Shown here in pieces: positions 5,385 to 12,206 of a stretch of 16,818 bases of DNA. The translations under genes were made by a program, and so were the position numbers. Below the pieces are notes generated by a model. That model saw only the letters and a list, made by a program, of their open reading frames with translations. It was not told the DNA's origin and searched no databases. How positions within the stretch are numbered: the stretch's first letter is position 1; each line of letters begins with the position of its first letter. The DNA is from an uncultured Collinsella sp. GTDB lineage: Bacteria; Actinomycetota; Coriobacteriia; Coriobacteriales; Coriobacteriaceae. The stretch covers positions 1-16,818 of the forward strand of contig CAAEEB010000090.1 of the NCBI GenBank assembly GCA_900754745.1, given 5' to 3'.

Positions 5385-6416
5385 CTACTCAGACTGCCCG
5401 CTCTTCTTGGCATGTTTGGACGGACCGCTCAAGAAACGACCCGTCAGATAGTTCGCGGGACCGGAGATATCGATCCCCAGCAGCATGTGTCCTAGCCATA
5501 GGAACGCCGCGAGCACCAGCAGAGGAATCACACACGAGGTCACGATCATCACGATGACGCCTTCGATGAGGTCGGTCACCTGCTGCACGATCTCGTCGGT
5601 CATCTGCTTGGCACCGCTGGTTACCGACGTGACCAGGCTCGAGGCCCCATCAGTCAACTGCTCGAGCACGTTTTTGGACTCCGTGGCCTCGGATTTTTTC
5701 TTGTTCGATTTTGAGCTGGTCTCGGCTGACTTGTCCGTGGTATCGGTCTTTTCCGCAGCGTCCGCAGCCTTTTGCTCAGCTTGCTCAATACTTACGCGAT
5801 ACGTTTCATCGACCTTCTGCGACACCCATACGCTCGCAGGCACGAGCGCCATGCCGATCACGGCAACCACCAGCACGCGTGTCGCCACACGGCGCAGGAC
5901 AGCGCTCGTGCTCCAGCGCCCGTGAATGCCGAGCGACACCGCAAAGAGCACCAAAGCAGACGGGATTAAGATGCCCAGGCCAACCGACCACAAAATTGTG
6001 AGCAAATATTTCTCTAGGTAGAGCACGGCAAGCACGATGCCAAGGTTGCCTGAAAGCTGTGCGAGCTGCTCGGCAACCGGCGTTCCCGTATCACCAGGCA
6101 GCGCGGTAATGCCCGCAGATAGAGCAACGCATGAAGCCGTGAGCGCCAAAACATTGCCTTTCTTTTGGTCGATAACCTCTATGGTGGAATCCCAAGTTTT
6201 GGTATCGGCGAAATGCGGACGAGCTACAAAGCCCGACAGCAGCGCCAGTACCACGAGCGCAACGATGATACCGATCTGCAGCTTTTTGTTTGCGCACACG
6301 ACATCGGACAGGCTGGGCTGCAGCTCGGTTACCGTCGTGTGCTCGGTTATCTGGACAGGACGCCCATGAGCCATCTCGTGCGCGTCTCTTTTTTGTATTG
6401 ACCCGTTATCCGGCAT
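5385..6416 (-). CDS. Multi-pass membrane protein of unknown function
   Basis: A 343-residue protein that I do not recognise as a named family. Hydrophobic stretches lie at about 46-64, 88-106, 123-142, 143-164, 180-199 and 286-313, so perhaps five or six membrane spans. Between 205 and 285 is a hydrophilic insert rich in Lys, Glu, Ser and Thr (for example SSKSNKKKSE), probably outside the membrane. The segment ITALPGDTGTPVAEQLAQLS, followed by LEKYLLT, looks like a conserved core; I recall similar wording in conserved hypothetical membrane proteins of Firmicutes but cannot confirm it. The ATG at 6416 has AGGAGG upstream. It has its own terminator and lies between lacF and lacA on the same strand. 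No link to sugar transport is visible in the protein. Confidence 0.82.
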   Translation of the reverse strand: MPDNGSIQKRDAHEMAHGRPVQITEHTTVTELQPSLSDVVCANKKLQIGIIVALVVLALLSGFVARPHFADTKTWDSTIEVIDQKKGNVLALTASCVALSAGITALPGDTGTPVAEQLAQLSGNLGIVLAVLYLEKYLLTILWSVGLGILIPSALVLFAVSLGIHGRWSTSAVLRRVATRVLVVAVIGMALVPASVWVSQKVDETYRVSIEQAEQKAADAAEKTDTTDKSAETSSKSNKKKSEATESKNVLEQLTDGASSLVTSVTSGAKQMTDEIVQQVTDLIEGVIVMIVTSCVIPLLVLAAFLWLGHMLLGIDISGPANYLTGRFLSGPSKHAKKSGQSE

Positions 6417-6533
6417 TTGGATACCTCCTCAGTCCGGGGCTTAATGCGAAAGGGAGTATACCCACCGAGCAAAAATCGAACGGGAGGACGAACGGAGCGC
6501 ACCAAGACTGTCCCCAATGACTATCACGGGATG

Positions 6534-6600
6534 AGTTGCGGTGGAATAGGGATTGTTTTGCGCCCGCCGGCCCCTATTCAGTCCCTATTTCACCGCAACT
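6534..6600 (+). repeat. Long near-perfect inverted repeat (22-bp stem)
   Basis: Arm 6534-6555 (AGTTGCGGTGGAATAGGG...) and arm 6579-6600 (...CCCTATTTCACCGCAACT) pair over 22 positions. Both departures from Watson-Crick are G-U in plus-strand RNA and would be A-C mismatches in minus-strand RNA. The 23-nt loop holds CGCCCGCCGGCCCC. It lies between lacF's terminator and the membrane-protein start, with no gene nearby on the plus strand. It may be a palindromic dispersed repeat or a small structured RNA. Confidence 0.65.
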
Positions 6601-6614
6601 TGGAGGAGGACAGA

Positions 6615-6647
6615 AAAAGCCCTGCTGCGGATAGCGGCAGGGCTTTT
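6615..6647 (-). terminator. Intrinsic terminator after lacF
   Basis: AAAAGCCCTGCTGC (6615-6628) and GCGGCAGGGCTTTT (6634-6647) form a 14-bp stem with one G-U pair and a 5-nt loop. On the minus strand the stem is followed by a T run. It lies 28 bases past the lacF stop, so lacF appears to be transcribed alone. Confidence 0.85.
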
Positions 6648-6675
6648 GGAAGGGAACTGAGTTGCGCAAAAAGGG

Positions 6676-7014
6676 TTAGGCGAGCTTGGCCTCGAGCTCG
6701 GCGATGCGCTTGTAGGCATCGATGGTAAAGCGGGTCTGCTTCTCCAGGATCATGGTGGTCATGAGAGTATCCTGAGCATGGGCCATGATGAAGGTCATCT
6801 CCATCTCGCCGCCGCCGGCCTCCTGCGAAAGCAGCTTGGTCTGCGTGTCGTGGGCGCCGATAAGTGCATCGCTGGCATCCTTGTGCAGCTGTTCGGCCTT
6901 CTCAAAGTCACCCTCGCGAGCAGCATCGAGCGCTGCAAGCAGATCGGTCTGGGCGTCACCGGCGTATGCGACGATCTCGAATCCAACCATCGAGATTTCT
7001 TCTTTGGTTGCCAT
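6676..7014 (-). CDS. lacF: Lactose-specific PTS IIA component (LacF)
   Basis: A 112-residue cytoplasmic phosphocarrier that takes phosphate from HPr and passes it to the IIB domain of LacE. It is of the helical, trimeric PTS lactose/cellobiose IIA type. The phosphorylated histidine is His79 in MAHAQDTLMTTM, and Asp82 matches the metal-binding aspartate of the trimer. It is slightly longer than usual (about 104) because of a short N-terminal extension and a Gly-rich turn at 67-69. The ATG has AAAGGA seven bases upstream. It is monocistronic, with its own terminator and its own upstream half-site array. It is the only IIA in the window and could serve both LacE1 and LacE2 (inference). Confidence 0.93.
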   Translation of the reverse strand: MATKEEISMVGFEIVAYAGDAQTDLLAALDAAREGDFEKAEQLHKDASDALIGAHDTQTKLLSQEAGGGEMEMTFIMAHAQDTLMTTMILEKQTRFTIDAYKRIAELEAKLA

Positions 7015-7104
7015 ATTGCGTTCCTTTCACATATGAACCAATGGAGAGCATCGCGTCCGGGCATACGCGCTGCGTTGTGTATGACAGAAACAATAACATT
7101 CAAA

Positions 7105-7116
7105 CAAAAAAGAACA
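7105..7116 (-). promoter_or_regulatory. Half-operator shared with the lacA promoter
   Basis: On the minus strand this reads TGTTCTTTTTTG, identical to 12 bases of the lacA palindrome at 5228-5247, but the right arm is changed (GTTTGAA instead of GAACA). It may be a weaker site of the same regulator, or a promoter element for lacF. Confidence 0.4.
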
Positions 7117-7138
7117 GCGCAAAACGTAATTTTGAGCT

Positions 7139-7168
7139 ATGAACGGTCACTATTCGCCCGTGAACGGT
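7139..7168 (-). promoter_or_regulatory. Direct repeat ACCGTTCAC-N12-ACCGTTCAT upstream of lacF
   Basis: On the minus strand ACCGTTCAC (7168-7160) and ACCGTTCAT (7147-7139) are 21 bp apart. The 12-bp spacers here and at the lacA site agree at 6 of 12 positions and both end in TG. A third GAAC at 7183-7186 is in the same 21-bp phase. The repeat is about 125 bases before lacF and reads toward it. The rest of 7015-7228 shows nothing else I can name, including no clear terminator for lacI1. Confidence 0.6.
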
Positions 7169-7228
7169 TTTTAAGCCAGTCCGAACAATATCAAACACAA
7201 TTATCGGCAACCCAAACAGGTCCGCACC

Positions 7229-8233
7229 CTAGCGTACATCGCGCACCGTATCGCCCTCGACGAGCACGCCCGGAAACAGCCTGTGCTCCACACCGGGTGC
7301 AACGCCCTCGGCGCCGGCAATCTTGTCGACCGCCCACATGCCGACGCGCTTGTTGTCAAAGCGCACCGTGGTCAGGCGACGGTCGGGCACGATATCGCCC
7401 AGACTATCGTCAACACCCACCACGCTCACGTCCTGGGGCACGCACTTCCCGCGCGACTCGAGCCCACGGATACAGCCATATGCCATGGCATCGTTGGAGG
7501 CATAAATGGCCGTGCAGGTCGGATCATCCGCAAGCACCTGGCCGGCAGCATATCCACTCTGCGCCGTCCAGTCGCCACGGACGAGCTGCGGTGGCTCAAT
7601 GCCATGCGCACGCAATGTCTCACGCCAGCCTTCCTCGCGCCGCATGCCCGAAAGCGAGCGCTCGGGGCACGAGATAAAGTGCACGGTCTTGTGCCCCTGC
7701 TCCAGCAAGTACTCGACCACCTGGCGCGAGCAATCGAACTGGTCGTTATCGACCGTCGAGCACAGCGGGTGCTCCAGCATGGTAACGAGCACCGTCTGCA
7801 TACCGGGCAGCGGCTCAAAGGTGCCAAAGTCCGCCGGCATGCGGTTCATGATCACGACCATACCGTCCACCGGCAGTGCGCTCATACGCGACGATGCGCT
7901 CTCGAGGGTATAGGGGTGTCCATCTACTTTAGTGAGGGTGATGGCGTAGCCGTGTTTGTCGGCGGCGGCGGCAAAGCCCTCCATACGGTCGAGGTTGCCG
8001 GTGCCGGTAATGTTGAACATGGCGACGCCGACGGTCTTAAACTTACCGCGGCGCAGCGATCGACCGGCAAAATTGGGGCGATACCCCAGCTCGCGCATGG
8101 CGGCACGCACGCGCTCCTTGGTCTCGGGGCGCACGCTGGGCGAATCGTGCACCGTACGCGAGACTGTCTGCTCCGAGACGCCCGCGAGACGCGCCACATC
8201 CTTAACGGAAACCGATTTTTTAACAGCGTCCAT
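7229..8233 (-). CDS. LacI-family transcriptional regulator 1
   Basis: A 334-residue regulator, the normal length for the family. The N-terminal helix-turn-helix is about 10-29 (VKDVARLAGVSEQTVSRTVH), with hinge motif GRSL including Leu60. A periplasmic-binding-like sensor domain follows, with a late GVDDSLGDIVPDRRLTTVRF segment. The frame is open to 8407, but the ATG at 8233 is chosen because family members start a few residues before the helix-turn-helix and the upstream extension reads through operator DNA. The Shine-Dalgarno is weak (AGAAAG). It is divergent from lacE1, and two palindromic sites with a central CG lie between them, so it most likely represses lacE1-lacG1 until a lactose-derived inducer binds. 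The inducer is not predictable from sequence. Confidence 0.9.
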   Translation of the reverse strand: MDAVKKSVSVKDVARLAGVSEQTVSRTVHDSPSVRPETKERVRAAMRELGYRPNFAGRSLRRGKFKTVGVAMFNITGTGNLDRMEGFAAAADKHGYAITLTKVDGHPYTLESASSRMSALPVDGMVVIMNRMPADFGTFEPLPGMQTVLVTMLEHPLCSTVDNDQFDCSRQVVEYLLEQGHKTVHFISCPERSLSGMRREEGWRETLRAHGIEPPQLVRGDWTAQSGYAAGQVLADDPTCTAIYASNDAMAYGCIRGLESRGKCVPQDVSVVGVDDSLGDIVPDRRLTTVRFDNKRVGMWAVDKIAGAEGVAPGVEHRLFPGVLVEGDTVRDVR

Positions 8234-8323
8234 AGGAGATCTTTCTATGTCAACGATGCCATTGATGACATCCTGCACAGTCAATTTATACGCCTTCAAG
8301 TATATCCAACGCCTCCCCCTTAA

Positions 8324-8353
8324 TACGCTCACCACCCAAAACCTACCGTTCAC
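8324..8353 (+). promoter_or_regulatory. Degenerate 21-bp-spaced direct repeat upstream of lacE1
   Basis: ACCGTTCAC (8345-8353) is an exact copy of the half-site seen upstream of lacA and lacF. TACGCTCAC (8324-8332), 21 bp earlier, matches it at 6 of 9 positions. This is weaker than the lacA and lacF sites and could be chance apart from the exact half-site. Confidence 0.35.
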
Positions 8354-8390
8354 CGACATTTTTGCTTCCCCAAACGGCTTTTGGCGCCCA

Positions 8391-8408
8391 AATGTTAACG
8401 TTGCCATT
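8391..8408. promoter_or_regulatory. LacI-type operator O1 for lacE1/lacI1
   Basis: AATGTTAACGTTGCCATT is an imperfect palindrome with the central CG typical of LacI-family sites. It is close to the 8511-8528 site in inverted orientation and resembles the lacE2 operator core ATGACAACGTTGTCAT. It is likely bound by the divergently encoded regulator. Confidence 0.6.
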
Positions 8409-8510
8409 GCGCAAACACAGAGCCACCGGGCGGCTCAAACGTTTACGTATAAGGAATCGACGGTTCGCAGGCACAGGAACCACCGGTTCGCGTCTTTTTT
8501 TGTGTCGCAA

Positions 8511-8528
8511 AATGGCAACGTCAACATT
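8511..8528. promoter_or_regulatory. LacI-type operator O2 for lacE1/lacI1
   Basis: AATGGCAACGTCAACATT is the inverted relative of the 8391-8408 site. The two centres are exactly 120 bp apart, a distance at which a tetrameric repressor could loop DNA. The lacE1 start codon is 61 bases downstream. Confidence 0.6.
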
Positions 8529-8589
8529 TTGGCAACCGAACGCCAAAAGCTACCATCGTTGTTAACCCACCGACTCTTAGGAGCATTGC

Positions 8590-10365
8590 ATGGAGCAACT
8601 TATCGCCACCATCGAAAAAGGCCAGCCCTTTTTCAACGCGATCGCCCGCAACAAGTACCTCAAGGCGATCCGCGACGGCTTTATCTCCGTCATCCCCATC
8701 ATCATCTTCTCGTCCATCTTCTGCCTGGTAGCCTCGGTCCCCAACATCTGGGGTTTCTACTGGCCCGATGACATCAACAACGCCCTGTGGAAGTGCTACA
8801 ACTACTCCATGGGCATCCTGGCCATCGCCTGCGCCGCCACCACAGCCAAGCACTTCGCCGACGCTCAGAACCGCGACCTGCCCAAGAACAACCAGATCAA
8901 CTTCATCTCGTGCATGTGCGCGGCCATCATCGGCTTCTTGCTCCTTTCGAGCGACACGATCGCCACGGACGCTGCCAGCGGCTTCAACACCACTTACCTT
9001 GGTTCCAAGGGCCTGCTGACCGCCTTCATCGCTGCGTTTGTGACCGGCATCATCTACAAGTTCTTCATTAAGCGCAACATCACCGTCAAGATGCCCGAGC
9101 AGGTTCCGCCCAACATCTCGCAGACCTTTAAGGACATCATCCCCTTCTCCGTCTGCATCACCGTCTTTTGGGTCTTTGACATCGCCTTCCGCGCTGCTTT
9201 TGGCTTCTGCTTTGCCCAGGGCGTCATCCAGGTGTTCCAGCCCCTGTTCACCGCTGCCGACGGCTACATCGGCCTCGCTGTGATCTACGGCGCCATGAGC
9301 CTGTTCTGGTTCGTCGGCGTCCACGGCCCCTCGATCGTCGAGCCCGCCATCGCTGCCGCTCTCGTTGCCAACATGACCGACAACCTGGCTGCGTTCCAGG
9401 CCGGTCAGCACGCTTCCGCTGTCCTGACCCAGGGTGCCCAGTACTTCGTCGTCTGCATGGGCGGCACCGGCGCCACGCTCGTCCTGGTCTTTATGTTCTG
9501 CTTCTTGGCCAAGTCCCAGGAGATGCGCGCCGTCGGTAAGGCCGCCATCGTCCCCGTGTGCTTTGCCGTCAACGAGCCGCTGCTGTTCGCCGCGCCCATC
9601 GTGCTCAACCCCGTCTTCTTTGTCCCGTTTGTCTTTGCCCCGATCGCCAACATCTGGATCCTCAAGATCTTTATCGACTTCTTGGGCATGAACGGCTTTA
9701 TGTACACCCTGCCTTGGACCGTCCCCGGCCCCATCGGCACCATCATGGGTCTGGGCTTCCAGCCGCTCGCCTTTGTGATGCTCGCCCTTATCCTGGTCGT
9801 CGACTTTGCCCTGTACTATCCGTTCTTCCGTGCCTATGACGCCCAGAAGTGCGCCGAGGAGGCCGAGATTTCCCAGGAGGAGCTCGCCGCCAAGAACGCC
9901 GAGAAGGCCGCCAAGCTCAACGATGCCTTCCAGGGCAAGGCCGACGCCAAGAGCGTTGCCGCCGGCGCTGCTGCCGAGGCCGTGAAGGCCGACGCCCCCG
10001 CCGCCTCCGCAGCACCTGCTGCCGAGGCAACGACCGCCAGCGACCTCAACGGCAAGCGCGTGCTCGTGCTCTGCCAGGGCGGCGGTACCTCGGGCCTGCT
10101 CGCCAACGCACTGGCCAAGGCTGCCAAGGAGCGCGGCATCAATCTTGAGACCGCTGCCGAGGCCTATGGCAACCACGTGGACATGCTCCCCGACTTTGAC
10201 CTGGTCGTCCTGGCCCCGCAGGCCGCAAGCTACCTGGCCGACCTGCAGAAGGACTGTGAGCGCGTGGGCAACAAGTGCGTCGCCTGCCGTGGCAAGCAGT
10301 ACATCGAGCTCTCCCAGAACGGCGACAAGTCTCTCGCCTTCGTCTCCGAGCAACTCTCGAAGTAA
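8590..10365 (+). CDS. lacE: Lactose-type PTS IICB permease, copy 1 (LacE)
   Basis: A 591-residue membrane protein that imports and phosphorylates lactose or a related beta-galactoside. IIC spans about 1-420 with many membrane helices. Landmarks are GVHGPSIVEP (His245) and the conserved NEP motif with Glu329 in FAVNEPLLFAAP. A hydrophilic Ala/Glu/Lys/Pro-rich linker follows (about 421-484). The IIB domain then begins KRVLVLCQGGGTSGLLA, with phosphocysteine Cys495. The motif and the C-terminal IIB position match LacE rather than cellobiose-type CelB/CelA. There is no IIA domain, so LacF (6676-7014) is the likely donor. The ATG at 8590 has TTAGGAG seven bases upstream. lacG1 follows, with a hairpin between. 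The true substrate could be another beta-galactoside. Confidence 0.93.
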   Translation: MEQLIATIEKGQPFFNAIARNKYLKAIRDGFISVIPIIIFSSIFCLVASVPNIWGFYWPDDINNALWKCYNYSMGILAIACAATTAKHFADAQNRDLPKNNQINFISCMCAAIIGFLLLSSDTIATDAASGFNTTYLGSKGLLTAFIAAFVTGIIYKFFIKRNITVKMPEQVPPNISQTFKDIIPFSVCITVFWVFDIAFRAAFGFCFAQGVIQVFQPLFTAADGYIGLAVIYGAMSLFWFVGVHGPSIVEPAIAAALVANMTDNLAAFQAGQHASAVLTQGAQYFVVCMGGTGATLVLVFMFCFLAKSQEMRAVGKAAIVPVCFAVNEPLLFAAPIVLNPVFFVPFVFAPIANIWILKIFIDFLGMNGFMYTLPWTVPGPIGTIMGLGFQPLAFVMLALILVVDFALYYPFFRAYDAQKCAEEAEISQEELAAKNAEKAAKLNDAFQGKADAKSVAAGAAAEAVKADAPAASAAPAAEATTASDLNGKRVLVLCQGGGTSGLLANALAKAAKERGINLETAAEAYGNHVDMLPDFDLVVLAPQAASYLADLQKDCERVGNKCVACRGKQYIELSQNGDKSLAFVSEQLSK

Positions 10366-10374
10366 GTAACGCTC

Positions 10375-10408
10375 AGGGCCAGCCGACCATCCAAGACCGG
10401 CTGGCCCT
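10375..10408 (+). terminator. Hairpin between lacE1 and lacG1
   Basis: AGGGCCAGCCG (10375-10385) and CGGCTGGCCCT (10398-10408) are perfect complements with a 12-nt loop. Only a weak T run follows (TTCGATTTA), so it is more likely a partial terminator or an mRNA end-stabiliser that lowers lacG1 relative to lacE1. lacG1 has a poor Shine-Dalgarno (TTGGAT). Confidence 0.55.
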
Positions 10409-10431
10409 TCGATTTAGACGATTGGATCATC

Positions 10432-11871
10432 ATGTCCGTTAACCCTGCTAGCGTCACCAACCCGCCCGCGCAGTTTCCCGAGGACTTTGTCTTTGGCGGC
10501 GCCACCGCTGCCTACCAGGTAGAGGGCGAGACCCGCACTCACGGTAAGGGCAAGGTCGCCTGGGACGACTTCCTGGAGGCCCAGGGGCGCTTCTCCCCCG
10601 ATCCCGCTTCGGACTTCTACAACCAGTACCCCGTCGATCTGGAGCTGTGCGAGGAGTTCGGCATCAACGGCATTCGCCTCTCCATCGCCTGGAGTCGCAT
10701 CTTCCCCAACGGCACCGGCGAGATCAACCCCGAGGGCGTCCAGTTCTACCACGATCTCTTCGCCGAGTGCCACAAGCACCACGTTGAGCCGTTTGTCACG
10801 CTGCATCACTTTGACACGCCGCTTCCCCTCTTTGAGAAGGGCGACTTCCTCAACCGCGAGACCATTGACGCCTTTGTGGACTTTGCCACCTTCTGCTTTA
10901 AGGAGTACGCCGACCAGGTGACCTACTGGTTCACCTTTAACGAGATCTGGGCCGACGCCTCCAACACCTACATCGAGGGCACCTTCCCCGGTGGCGTCAA
11001 GGCACATCTTGCCGAGGCCTTCCAGTGCGAGCACAACATGATGCTCGCCCACGCCAAGGCCGTGCTGGCCTTCCACAACGGCGGCTTTAGGGGCAAAATC
11101 GGCGTCATTCAGTCGTTGGAGTTCAAGTACCCGCTCAACGAAAACGACCCCGCCGACATCAAAGCCGCCAACAACGAGCACGTGCTGCAAAACCAGTTTT
11201 TGCTCGACGCCACCTTCCGCGGCGACTACGCGCCCGACACCCTCGAGTGCGCCAACCGCCTGGCTGCCGTCTCGGGCGGCACCATCGAGATCCTGGACGA
11301 GGACCTCGAGATTATGCGCGAGGCAGCGCTCTACAACGACTATCTGGGCGTTAACAACTATCAGTGCCGCTTCTTGAAGGCCTACGACGGCGAGAACGAC
11401 CTGCACCACAACGGTACGGGCGAGAAAGGCACCGGCCGCTGGCGCGTTAAGGGTATTGGCGAGCATGTGAACAAGCCTGGCATCCCCACCACCGACTGGG
11501 ACTGGATCATCTATCCCGAGGGCCTGTTCGATCTGCTCGTCTACATTAAGCAGCGCTACCCCAACTACAAGCAGATCTTCATCACCGAAAACGGTATGGG
11601 TTACAAGGACCCCTACAAGGACGGCTTTGTAGACGACCAGCCGCGCATCGACTACATCGAGCAGCACCTGCGCTGGTTGCTCAAGGCCATGGAGGTGGGC
11701 GTCAACGTGGGCGGCTACTTCCTGTGGAGCCTGCAGGATCAGTTCTCCTGGACCAATGGCTACAACAAGCGTTACGGCTTCTTCTACGTTGACTTTGAAA
11801 CCCAGAAGCGCACGCCCAAGGCAAGCGCATACTGGTATAAGCACGTGGCGCAGACCCGTCGTCTGGACTAG
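10432..11871 (+). CDS. lacG: 6-phospho-beta-galactosidase, copy 1 (LacG, GH1)
   Basis: A 479-residue cytoplasmic GH1 enzyme that splits lactose 6-phosphate to galactose 6-phosphate and glucose. The acid/base is Glu171 in TFNEI and the nucleophile is Glu386 in ITENG. The phosphate-binding trio of LacG (Ser428, Lys435, Tyr437 in the lactococcal enzyme) corresponds to Ser439, Lys446 and Tyr448 in FSWTNGYNKRYG. TTDWDWIIYPEGL is also LacG-like. After the acid/base the loop reads NEIWADASNTYIEG, unlike LacG2 and classical LacG, so the aglycone side may differ. The ATG is 66 bases after lacE1 with a poor ribosome-binding site. About 65-70 percent identity to LacG2 is an eye estimate. 6-phospho-beta-glucosidase is the main alternative. 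Confidence 0.93.
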   Translation: MSVNPASVTNPPAQFPEDFVFGGATAAYQVEGETRTHGKGKVAWDDFLEAQGRFSPDPASDFYNQYPVDLELCEEFGINGIRLSIAWSRIFPNGTGEINPEGVQFYHDLFAECHKHHVEPFVTLHHFDTPLPLFEKGDFLNRETIDAFVDFATFCFKEYADQVTYWFTFNEIWADASNTYIEGTFPGGVKAHLAEAFQCEHNMMLAHAKAVLAFHNGGFRGKIGVIQSLEFKYPLNENDPADIKAANNEHVLQNQFLLDATFRGDYAPDTLECANRLAAVSGGTIEILDEDLEIMREAALYNDYLGVNNYQCRFLKAYDGENDLHHNGTGEKGTGRWRVKGIGEHVNKPGIPTTDWDWIIYPEGLFDLLVYIKQRYPNYKQIFITENGMGYKDPYKDGFVDDQPRIDYIEQHLRWLLKAMEVGVNVGGYFLWSLQDQFSWTNGYNKRYGFFYVDFETQKRTPKASAYWYKHVAQTRRLD

Positions 11872-11963
11872 TCAACGTCATCGGCCGCCGTGACCATCAC
11901 GCTGCCGCGCACCTTACCATTCCCGATCGCATGGGCGCTGCGTCCATGCACCTCTTTCCGTGT

Positions 11964-12027
11964 GGCGGATACGACCTTCCCGGTGGATGCTTCAGCATCC
12001 TTGGTCGTATCCGCCGTTTTTGTTTTT
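11964..12027 (+). terminator. Two-tier intrinsic terminator after lacG1
   Basis: GGCGGATACGACC (11964-11976) pairs perfectly with GGTCGTATCCGCC (12003-12015). Inside is a second hairpin, GGATGC-TTCA-GCATCC (11985-12000). GTTTTTGTTTTT follows at 12016-12027. It is 92 bases past the lacG1 stop, and the interval 11872-11963 shows nothing else of note. Confidence 0.9.
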
Positions 12028-12051
12028 GGGCGGGCTGGGCCGCGTTCGTTT

Positions 12052-12108
12052 GTCTCGATCTGTAACATCTAACTCGCTTTTGGCCGTCTAACTGTTACAG
12101 ATCAAGAC
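12052..12108 (-). repeat. CTGTAAC/GTTACAG hairpin repeat, copy 1
   Basis: Arms 12052-12067 and 12093-12108 pair over 16 positions with one exception, around a 25-nt loop. The exception is C-A on the plus strand but G-U in minus-strand RNA. The same pattern recurs 81 bp later at 12134-12188, with the loop keeping AAAA and CTAACT (plus strand). It lies downstream of lacI2 on the minus strand. Confidence 0.7.
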
Positions 12109-12133
12109 AAAGATGATGACTGGGTAGACAAAA

Positions 12134-12188
12134 TCTCAATCTGTAACACCTGGTCGAGTTTTTGGGTCCTAACTGTTACAGATTAAGA
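12134..12188 (-). repeat. CTGTAAC/GTTACAG hairpin repeat, copy 2, next to lacI2 stop
   Basis: TCTCAATCTGTAACA (12134-12148) and TGTTACAGATTAAGA (12174-12188) pair over 14 of 15 positions, with the same C-A (G-U on minus) position as copy 1. It begins 18 bases past the lacI2 stop codon. On the minus strand it is followed by a short TTTTG, so it may act as the lacI2 terminator. Confidence 0.7.
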
Positions 12189-12206
12189 TGAACGAGCCGA
12201 GCACGT

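Larger units (their letters stand above)
8377..8550. repeat. Long inverted repeat in the lacI1-lacE1 gap
   Basis: The outer arms GCTTTTGGCG (8377-8386) and CGCCAAAAGC (8541-8550) are perfect complements. The inner arms 8387-8408 and 8511-8532 agree at 20 of 22 positions. The right side has about 8 extra bases between inner and outer arms. The arms carry the two LacI-type operators, and the middle (8409-8510) carries no gene. Confidence 0.7.

Noticed and set aside
7181..7192. CCGAACAATATC shared with 13298-13309 as a common operator
   Set aside because: The 12-base match is exact, but its position relative to the ACCGTT half-sites differs between the two regions, so only the in-phase GAAC core is used.
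8234..8407. N-terminal extension of LacI regulator 1 in the longer frame
   Set aside because: The extension reads through operator DNA and is absent from family members; the ATG at 8233 gives the normal length.
8441..8455. TATAAG as a -10 for lacE1
   Set aside because: No acceptable -35 lies 16-18 bases upstream, so I do not call a lacE1 promoter.
8521..10353. 610-residue minus-strand frame opposite lacE1
   Set aside because: It is the antisense shadow of a GC-rich gene with strong codon bias, low-complexity and Gly/Asp-rich. The plus strand encodes a clear LacE.
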